Source: Talpa occidentalis | Lineage: Eukaryota > Chordata > Mammalia > Eulipotyphla > Talpidae | Direction of reading: 5' to 3' | DNA length: 64,000 bases | Assembly: GCF_014898055.3 (NCBI RefSeq) | Contig: NW_023605083.1 | Location: 67,263,715-67,327,714, forward strand | In this document: in pieces, positions 56,920-64,000 of the stretch | Numbering within the stretch: position 1 is the first letter of the stretch | Layout: each line of letters begins with the position of its first letter | Made by a program: the position numbers and the translations under genes | Notes under the pieces: model-generated | Seen by the model: only the letters and a program-made list of their open reading frames with translations | Told to the model about the DNA's origin: nothing | Databases searched by the model: none

Positions 56920-57960
56920 TTGATGAGCATTGGGGTAGGAAGGATACAGGGATAAATTAGACATAGTCTCTGGCTCTAAGCAGCTTATATTTTAGCAGTG
57001 TAGACAAGTTTCCAAACAATAACTCAAGTTTTAATCAGGTTTTTAGTCAACAGAGAACTCTATGATAATGTAAAAGATGTTATCTATTCTACAGAGAGAA
57101 AATGAGAGGTAATTAAGTGAGTAGAATTCGGGAAGGTAGATAATTAAAGGATCGAAAATATTTCAGGTAGAAAGAAGAGCCTGAACTTGAGCCAGAAGGT
57201 AAGACTTTCCATGTGGTGTTTGGGGGACAATTCTGGGCATGAGCAGAAAAGGGATGTTCTTGGGGGTTGGATAAATGGGAGGGTGAGATAAGCGCATCCT
57301 AACAGTCAGCTGACTGGCTACTAGGTACATCTTGGTGACCTTATATTCCTGGTGCTGGAAAAAAATAATCTGAGTGCCTCAATGAGTGATGATGGAGGGA
57401 AACTAAAAATTGGTATATAACATTATTTGGGAGAGGATAGAAAAGATTTCTTTCCTCCCTTCCTCTTCCTCCCTTTCCTGTACACTAATTGTTGGTCAAT
57501 ATTATGCAAAACTGAAAAGCTACAGAGAGGGCCAGGGCATAGGCTCTGAACCCCCTTCTGGGCCCCCTACAAAATTTACAGTTCGGTGATGGACCCAGAC
57601 AGGAAAGAACAGGGACAAGAGCATGATTTAAGGAAACAGAAAAGTTTGGAGAACAGAGAGGAGGACACTTAACTTGACCCCAGCTTGGGGTGGCAAGTAG
57701 GAATACAGAGGAAAAAGGAAAGGACATAAAATGGTCCCCTCATCTCCCAGTAAAAAGGGAAAAAGACATTTCAAAGGGGAGGAAATGGGATGAGATGTAG
57801 GCAACAGAGGACAGGGTGCCTTCAGGGAACTTCAGGAACTGGTCTACTTGGAGCTCAGGGTAGGAGGCAAAGAGAGGCAGAAGGTGGGGTGAGAGGCATG
57901 AGCATGGTTTGATAGGGATATTAATGAATATGGTGCATGGGCTTTCACTGCTCACGTAGA
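56920..57960 (-). repeat. L2 LINE relics, discontinuous
   Basis: TAGACATAGTCTCTGGCTCT with AAGCAGCTTATATTTTAGCA, then GAAGAGCCTGAACTTGAGCC. The right half (57500-57960) is weak. Confidence 0.42.
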
Positions 57961-58029
57961 GCACTTGAGGGTTACTGTTAGGAGGATGAATGTTCAAAGC
58001 CTTGTTGCATGCAGGGTAGTTCTAGGGTC

Positions 58030-58061
58030 AGAAAATTCAGCCTGTTAGAAATGCAGGATCT
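58030..58061 (-). mobile_element. MER5A-like MITE, part 1
   Basis: AGCCTGTTAGAAATGCAGGA, antisense MER5A interior, cut by a SINE. Confidence 0.5.
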
Positions 58062-58333
58062 GGGCCTCCCTGTGGTGCAAGGGGTTATGCATAGCACTGT
58101 GAAGTTACCTGCAGCCTCTGCAGCACCAGTTTGATCCCCAGCCAGCCAGGGAGCTACCCACATGGCACAGTAGACCTCCCCTGTCTTGCCTGCTGCTCCC
58201 CTCAGCAGTGCATTTCAGTAGATCTGCATGTTCTGCTCCCCACTCTGTCTCTGGTGAATCCTCTCACCCCCTTGCACCTTTGGCCTGTACCCCAGTTCTT
58301 GAATGCATAAATAAATCTTTAAAAAAAAAAAAA
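58062..58333 (+). mobile_element. Rhin-1-like SINE, older type, full length
   Basis: Head GGGCCTCCCTGTGGTGCAAG, body CACTCTGTCTCTGGTGAATC, end GGCCTGTACCCCAGTTCTTG, tail AAATAAATCTTT with A14. Duplication AGAAATGCAGGATCT (58047-58061) / AGAAACGCAGGCTCT (58334-58348). Confidence 0.94.
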
Positions 58334-58410
58334 AGAAACGCAGGCTCTTAGGTCCCACTCTAGACCTACGGCCACGTGAGAAGCAAGTGTGAAGAGCACA
58401 GGCCCCTGAG
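58334..58410 (-). mobile_element. MER5A-like MITE, part 2
   Basis: GGCTCTTAGGTCCCACTCTA followed by GACCTACGG continues MER5A. Confidence 0.5.
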
Positions 58411-58589
58411 AGTGTGTGTGTTTACATCTAGGGTGTATTGATGGAAAAATGGACCATTTTCAAAACTGACTAACTCTGACTTGCTCCTTGCATGACTCAC
58501 AGTTTGGAACTTGCCACTGAAGGCATACCAGCCCCTGGGGTGAAGCCCCCTGTTAGGTGAATCCCCTAGACCCTGACCACTCTGTCTGG

Positions 58590-58730
58590 CTGATGCTTCA
58601 TTTAGTCCTAACAGCAGGTTTGTGGGTTAGATGTTATTTTCATGCTCTGGTACTCAGAGAAAGGAAAGTGTCTTGCAAAATCACACCCAGATAGTTTTAT
58701 ACTATGACCAGCAACAAATAAGTTCTGGGG
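58590..58730 (-). repeat. MIR relic
   Basis: TTCATTTAGTCCTAACAGCA, then GTCTTGCAAAATCACACCCA. Confidence 0.52.
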
Positions 58731-58739
58731 CCCTAATTC

Positions 58740-58814
58740 CCAGAACGATGAGAACAGTTCACGATGCTATATTCTATACTTGAAAGATGCTAAGAGTATA
58801 GGTCTTAAATGTTA

Positions 58815-58853
<39 letters not shown>

Positions 58854-59035
58854 TAATTGCACAAGGTGAGGGAGGTATTAATGAACCTTATTGTAGTAAT
58901 TATTTCACATCATATATACATCTTACATCATCATGTTGTACACCTCAAACTTATGCAATGTTATATATACACATATACCATATATCTATAAAGCTCTATC
59001 TATGTCAACTATACCTTAGTAAAGCTGGAAAATGA
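58740..59035 (+). mobile_element. L1 3'-end fragment with internal (CA)n
   Basis: CTATATTCTATACTTGAAAG, GTTGTACACCTCAAACTTAT and CAACTATACCTTAGTAAAGC match an L1 3' terminus. The CA repeat 58816-58851 sits inside. Confidence 0.65.
58816..58851. repeat. (CA)18 microsatellite
   Basis: 36 nt of perfect CA on plus. In the ASTN1 pre-mRNA it is (UG)18, beginning about 486 nt downstream of the exon A donor. Confidence 0.97.
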
Positions 59036-59336
59036 TAAAGCTCACCCAGATAGTCAGAGGTAGACAAGATCTGGGTCAGACACTCTGCTTTGCTTAGATT
59101 GAACTAGATGTTCTCTGAGGTCCTTTCTAATGCAGAGAGTCTGTGGCTTTAAAGATAATCTTCAACTTTACAGGCACTAGAAGTGCAGAGTTGAGCCTCC
59201 AGTTAGGTGGATGACCCTTCACATAAAGCCCCTTGTCAACAAGCCAGCAGCCTTGATGTGACTCATTAGTTGGAGTGCAGACCACCCTCCCAGCCTCTGT
59301 ATTGCCTTCTCTCCCTAGCCCTGCCCCAAGGCTCAC

Positions 59337-59504
59337 CGGTTTCTGGGTCACAGAGCTGTTCACAGGCATCTGTTGTCCTCTGTCCGCACAGGTCCCTCAC
59401 CCAAGGGGAGGTGGCGTTGATCTGGTAATACAGGGACAGCTTGGCCGGGTTTAACCAGTCGGAGATGTCCAGGTAACTCCCTTCACTCACCACGAAGCTG
59501 CTCC
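59337..59504 (-). CDS. ASTN1: ASTN1 internal exon A: pre-EGF segment and first half of the EGF-like domain
   Basis: Read on the minus strand, this 168-bp exon starts after a CTCCACAG acceptor and ends at a donor reading ACCG|GTGAGC. It encodes 55 full codons, beginning SSFVVSEGSYLDISDWLNPA and ending CEQLCDPET. It contains an N-glycosylation sequon (N-A-T) and the first three cysteines of an EGF-like domain (DLC, DAC, QLC). Astrotactin-1 is a neuronal membrane glycoprotein used as an adhesion receptor in glia-guided migration of young neurons; this part belongs to its extracellular region. The exon enters in phase 1 and leaves in phase 1, so it is symmetric. The leftover G joins the GA of the next exon 25 kb away. 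Flanking sequence has stops or loses resemblance, which fixes the borders. The family is certain to me. ASTN1 rather than ASTN2 rests on remembered paralogue differences in the following exons. Confidence 0.93.
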
Positions 59505-59699
59505 CTGTGGAGGAACAGACCAATACAGCTACTTTCTCTCCAATTTTAGGGTACAGATATGTCTCACAGCTAACACTGCAGGCAAGAAATACAGAAAGGT
59601 GCATACAAGCCACTCCCACCCCAGCTGGGGCCCCCCATTTGTCTACACACATTCACTGAACATTTGCAGTGTGTCAGCTGTGGTGTCAACAGTCCAGAG

Positions 59700-59970
59700 A
59701 CAGATTTGACATGAGAGACAGTTCAGGCTTGCAGTTAAGAGCCGGGCCCTTAGGACTGAGAGACTTGGGTTCAAATCTCAGACCCACCCTTACCTACCAT
59801 TGCCTTTGGACAAGTCACTCAATGCCTCTGGGCCTTGGCTAAATCACCTGTGAATAGGAATAGTAATGGAAACCACCTTGTAGGGTTGTCGTGATAACAA
59901 ATTAATGTCAAGTACTTAGCCAGTGCCTGACTTATCCTAGTATGGAGTGAGCAAATATTAAAATTTAAAG
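59700..59970 (+). repeat. MIR SINE, nearly full length
   Basis: TTGCAGTTAAGAGCCGGGCC, GGGTTCAAATCTCAGACCCA, GGACAAGTCACTCAATGCCT and GTAGGGTTGTCGTGATAACA give head, core and 3' part in order. Confidence 0.82.
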
Positions 59971-60139
59971 GAAAAAAAAAAAGCTCATGTCTCTGTCACC
60001 CAGGGAATCCCTCATGCTACAGGGGTTCACTAGGGTCCGTAGGGGTCAGGAAGCTGATGTTGAGGTGGGAGACTGACTGAGCATAAGAGTAAGAGCATCA
60101 TGGCCTCCTGGTCTTGGTGGTTGAGTTTTGTTTTATATG

Positions 60140-60193
60140 AAAAAGAGGGAGAGAGAGAGGGTGAAAGAGAGAGAGAGAGAGAGAGAGAGAGAA
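60140..60193. repeat. (GA)n purine tract
   Basis: A GA-rich strand of 54 nt with few interruptions. In the transcript it is a CU-rich tract about 640 nt upstream of the exon A acceptor. Confidence 0.93.
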
Positions 60194-61530
60194 CTGGGGC
60201 AATGGAAGTGCCCTAATGATGGGAAACAACAGGGAAAGATGGAGTTTGGGGTCAACTGGAAGTTCTATCAAAATGGAGCAGCAGCCACCCAGTTCAAGCC
60301 CATTCTTGCCCAAGGGATGTACAGGCTAGGGGAGCCAGGTCTTTAGATTTTCCTCAGGAGAGGCTAAGAACTCAGATTTTTGCTGCAATCAACCAATGTT
60401 TATATATAGCTAAATTTGCTCTTGGAGGTTTGTGTAGGCCAAACAAAAGAGCCTAGTTTTGCAATCTGTGCTCTAAAATGTTCCTCTTTCGTGCACAATT
60501 ACGCACATGTCTATGTGTTTTAAATATATACATACACATACATACATACACAAATATATAAATGCACATATAATTATATTCTTTGGTGGGGAGGTAGCTG
60601 CATGCTGGGTGGAAATGGTGAGTGTATGTGTGTAGCAATATGGCAAAGGTAGAATTTCCCAGGGCATAAAAAAATAAAACCTTCAAATAGGACCCAGCTC
60701 ACAAAACTAGGGGAACAGTTCCAGATTCATCTTAAATCTAGGGACTTCAGAAACATCTTAAATTATTTCATAATTAATATAACAACCTCTCCTCCCGCAT
60801 GTGCTTCTCTCTTCCTCATTATCAACCAACAAAATATGCCATGTATGCAATTCAAATTTCCTAAGAGGGACTCTGCCACGTCACATCAGACCCTGCTGGC
60901 TGACCAATGGCTGTGCTCCTCTCAGCACTGGGACCCAGGATGGTCCAATGAGCAATGGCCGAGGAGGTCACATCACTTGCCTGGCCACCCTGAGAATGCA
61001 AGATTTCCTGAAGAGGAGGAGGGCATGGCAGGCAGCACTTGTTTTCCTAACTCATACAAATGGCATGACTGATATCATCCCATAGTATTAGTTCCAAGGT
61101 AAAAGCACAGTGGATGATGTGATTTTTGGTGACGATAAAGAGGAATCTGTGTGAAGCAGAAGGAATAGACGGTATCAATCTCAGAGATAAGGAAATGACC
61201 ACATTTGAAGTTGGCCTTAAAATCCTTGCCAGATAAAGCAAAAAAGAAGAAGTCTGCTGGATTCCATATTTCAAATTTCTGGCAAGAGAAGATATGCAAA
61301 TCTATCTGCAAAGCCATATTTCCCCCTCTGGATTGAAGCCCAAGCAGAAACATGTCACATGGGACCTTGTGCAAGGCACCAAGCCTCAGTATCATCTACA
61401 GATTTTTCTTTTAAAAAGCACAGTCATGCTGTTTAAGTGGATAATTCCTGTATTTATTCTCACTAAAGACTGAAGGATGGATATTGAATTGTGTCCCAGG
61501 GCTGAGTGAGTTTGGCTAATCCCACTACTT
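60194..61530. other. Intronic sequence, repeat-poor
   Basis: Includes a CATA/TA-rich stretch at 60520-60580. No gene is visible. See 60980-61400. Confidence 0.45.
60980..61400. promoter_or_regulatory. Possible conserved intronic element with octamer
   Basis: A perfect POU octamer ATGCAAAT at 61294-61301, with GCCATATTTCCCCC downstream (61312-61325), in repeat-free sequence. Motif-level evidence only. Confidence 0.28.
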
Positions 61531-61539
61531 TAGGAAAAC

Positions 61540-61720
61540 TACACGGTGCAGTGACAAAGAGAATAATCAGTGAGACAAGGATTCAGATCTTCAATCTGCT
61601 CCTTACCAGCCCTTAGACAAGAAAGCAAACCTCTAGTAATCTCCTCTGAAAACTCTGGATACCAATTATCCCTTGGTGGTGTTAATATAAAGGTAAAATG
61701 AGACAATACATTTATCTCAG
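61540..61720 (+). repeat. MIR relic
   Basis: GACAAGGATTCAGATCTTCA, CTGCTCCTTACCAGCCCTTA, then AAGGTAAAATGAGACAATAC. Confidence 0.55.
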
Positions 61721-62269
61721 TTCAGGTTGAACAGAAATCTGATTCAAAGGCAGAGACTGACATGGAGGGGGTTTTGGGGGGTATTGTCTTGTTTGGGGAT
61801 ACGCTAAGGAGAAGAAGTCAAGAGGTCATGCCACGCAGTTGTAGCCACGCCCTCAGTGATCCTACAGGGAACTTTGGAGCTGGGGTGTCCTTCAGAGTCA
61901 TTCTCAATCAAGACAACAGTGTCAGACCTTTGTACCTGTCATAGGCTATGGATCTCCCTGGGGGAGGCATATCAACTGGATGAGGTGGTCCCCTTTGATA
62001 ATGGACATTTTCCAAAGAAGCCTCAGAGCCAGGGATCAACCACCAACCTTCCTGCCAAGTAGGGGAAGGCGTTCCCAGGTTCAATTGAGAGATCTGGACA
62101 CAACATTCTAACATTTGGGCTATACTTTGGATTGTTAACAAACTTGGAAGCATTGAATATAATTTTACTCTTTTAAATAGAGTAAAATGAGTCTCATTGG
62201 GAGAGACTAACTCAAATAAGGTTATACTCCCCTCTTTTTAAAAGATATGATACCGAGGTACATTTCTGG

Positions 62270-62460
62270 TTTAATGACATTGGTGACTATTCTTTGAATA
62301 CCCTCTCTGCTCCAGTTCATGGAGTGAATACAGAATTTATTTGCTCACTTCATCCTTACAAGAGCCTTGCAGGATTGGCATTGACTCCATTTTACAGAAG
62401 GACAACCTGAAGTTCAGAGAGAAACTCGCTTAATCAGATTTGTACAACTAGTAGGGGGCC
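62270..62460 (-). repeat. MIR SINE relic
   Basis: CACTTCATCCTTACAAGAGC, then TGACTCCATTTTACAGAAGG. Confidence 0.7.
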
Positions 62461-62559
62461 AAAGGAGAAAGTGAATTCACAGCTGGGCCTGGCCCATTAT
62501 TTCAGGCAGCCTTGGCTGGGTATGTGGCAGAGTTGCTGTCTTTCACCCCTCCTCCAGAA

Positions 62560-62740
62560 GGCTGTGCATTCCTTTTAGTGCCTGTCCTGGAGTACTGGAG
62601 GGACTCTGCTTTATCTGATAGATATCCTACAGGGAAGAGATCACACCTCACTCATTAGTCCTTATCAATCAAGCCCTCTGTAAAATGCCTGGAACAATAA
62701 GGAGTTTAGTCAATGTCTGTTGAGTGATTTAATGAAATCA
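62560..62740 (+). repeat. L2 3'-end relic
   Basis: GTAAAATGCCTGGAACAATA, then GTCAATGTCTGTTGAGTGAT. Confidence 0.5.
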
Positions 62741-63379
62741 AAGTTCTACAACTTGACTAGAGGGAAGTTCAACTAACTTCATCATGGGACTGGGAAGCAG
62801 GAAAGTCTCCACATTGATTCTAACATTTCATTTTTTTCATCCCTATTCTGTGATAGCCAGAATATAAGATTAACTCATCAGAGTGATTAGTTCTCAACTA
62901 AAACTTGAACCTCGCTATTCTGGCTTCTGAGCTCTCATTTGCCCCATGGGCTTGTGATGGGGATGATTAAAGCAGGGGTGCTAGATGGACTCAATGGAGG
63001 AGTGGCAAGGATGCATAGCAGGGAGAAACCCCATCAGACAGTAGAACAAAGTCAGCACAACAGGTAATCAACAAGACTTAATCCACATGATCATTTAGTG
63101 ACATTTATTCAATCCCTCCTCACATAAGAAATAGACATAGGGGAAAAAAAAAAAAGAAATAGACACAGGGAATGAGGCTGAATCCATCATGAAAATTATG
63201 CATTAACAAGGGAGATTATATGCATGGAGAGAGAACTGTAACACACATAAAGTATAGAAAAAACTGCCTGAAAGGACATTGCATTTGAATATAAGAAGAA
63301 AAAAAGGGGGGTGGTCTGAGTGGAATCATCAAATAGTTGGCCTTTATTTAGGCTAGACTGTCTTAAGTGATATAACTAA

Positions 63380-63480
63380 TAATGGTTTACAACACTGTGT
63401 GTTAGGTGTATAGGTCACACCTCTTTAAATATACATTACCATACCTTACCCTCCACCATCCATTGCTTTAAGCTAGATTT
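63380..63480 (-). mobile_element. Possible L1 3' UTR fragment
   Basis: AATGGTTTACAACACTGTGT resembles the L1 segment at 10350. It is too short to be sure. Confidence 0.35.
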
Positions 63481-63619
63481 CAAAGGATGCAAAGAAGAAT
63501 ATAAACAGAAAAGTCTGAGATGGCACTGGTACTTGAGACTCACCTTCAGACCAGGTCCACACACCTCTCTCTGCTTCTTAACAAGTTGTTCCACTACAGT
63601 TGGTAGCTATATACACTGT

Positions 63620-63740
63620 GTTAAAGAGCCATTCATTCATTTATGTATTTGTTAATTTAACAAAAAATAGAGTCCATACTATGTACCCAGGGTCTGGATA
63701 AGTAAGATATGGTCTCTGGCCCCTGAAAACTTAGTCTAGG
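63620..63740 (-). repeat. L2 3'-end relic
   Basis: CATTCATTCATTTATGTATT, then CCATACTATGTACCCAGGGT. Confidence 0.6.
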
Positions 63741-63799
63741 AAAGGCGTTTCAAGATGGCAAATCTAAGTCAAAGCAGAAGTATTTTTGACTCCTCCTTT

Positions 63800-63915
63800 C
63801 TTATTTTCACATTTAGATTGTACATTTCTCAAAGGCAAAGACTGTGTTATATTTAACTCTGCATCACAGTAGCATTTAGGGCATAATGGGGGTTCATAAG
63901 ATGCTGATGTTGGGG
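63800..63915 (+). repeat. L2 3'-end relic
   Basis: GTACATTTCTCAAAGGCAAA, GACTGTGTTATATTTAACTC, then GTAGCATTTAGGGCATAATG. It lies opposite the neighbouring L2. Confidence 0.55.
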
Positions 63916-64000
63916 TGTGTGAGTGTGTGTAGAGCAAGAGAGAGTGCAAGCACAGTAAGGTCAAAGAGTGACAAGCAGCTGCCTCTGGGTAAAACCTAGA

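Larger units (their letters stand above)
34339..59336 (-). other. ASTN1: ASTN1 intron between exons A and B (24,998 bp)
   Basis: This is the large intron splitting the EGF-like domain. It begins GTGAGCC (59336 downward) and ends TTTCTGACAG (34339). It contains five SINEs, L1 3' ends at 42335, 45595, 47480 and 58740, several MIR/L2 and DNA-transposon relics, and three CA-type microsatellites that read as UG in the transcript. No additional exon was recognised. Confidence 0.9.
59505..64000 (-). other. ASTN1: ASTN1 intron upstream of exon A (continues beyond right edge)
   Basis: It ends CTGTTCCTCCACAG on the minus strand next to exon A. It carries MIR and L2 relics, a GA tract and a repeat-poor block at 60980-61400. 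No upstream astrotactin exon was recognised before the window end. Confidence 0.75.

Noticed and set aside
1..64000. miR-488 precursor, which I recall as hosted by an ASTN1 intron in human
   Set aside because: A by-eye search of both strands for the mature arms found no match. It may lie in another intron, and a computed search would be needed to exclude it.

Overview
This is a mammalian genomic window, most likely from a rhinolophoid (yinpterochiropteran) bat. It lies almost entirely inside one minus-strand gene that I identify as ASTN1 (astrotactin-1). Four exons are supported: 59337-59504, 34254-34338, 33705-33779 and 32785-32922. Each has canonical AG/GT splice sites, and reading phase is continuous across all three internal junctions. 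Together they encode 155 complete or split codons of the central ectodomain, including one whole six-cysteine EGF-like domain that is split by a 25-kb intron. The first exons (signal peptide, transmembrane segments) should lie to the right of the window. The remaining EGF, MACPF and fibronectin exons should lie to the left.

The mammalian call rests on MIR, L2, L1, MLT1, MLT2, MER20 and MER5A-type repeats. The bat call rests on 15 copies of one tRNA-derived SINE with A and B boxes and an AAATAAATCTTTAAA tail, which resembles Rhin-1 as I remember it. I could not search a repeat library, so the species level is an inference.

Layout: 1-32784 is intron downstream of the last visible exon. It holds ten SINEs, several L1 3'-end fragments, an MLT1 LTR carrying two head-on SINEs, an MLT2-like LTR inside an L1, and many MIR/L2 relics. 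Three exons sit within 1.6 kb at 32785-34338. The 24,998-bp intron 34339-59336 holds five SINEs, an L1 ORF2 3' end with a frameshift, and DNA-transposon relics. The first visible exon is at 59337-59504, followed by 4.5 kb of upstream intron to the window end.

No second gene, RNA gene, CRISPR array or bacterial-type system is visible. The best candidates for unrecognised function are repeat-free intronic stretches with clustered homeodomain, TCF/LEF, POU or RFX-like motifs: 14870-15310, 17270-17500, 23412-24130, 30230-30770, 35800-36320 and 60980-61400. Other candidates are the phase-symmetric exons and the inverted SINE pair at 26177-26981. Boundaries of old repeats (MIR, L2, MER) are approximate and were read by eye.
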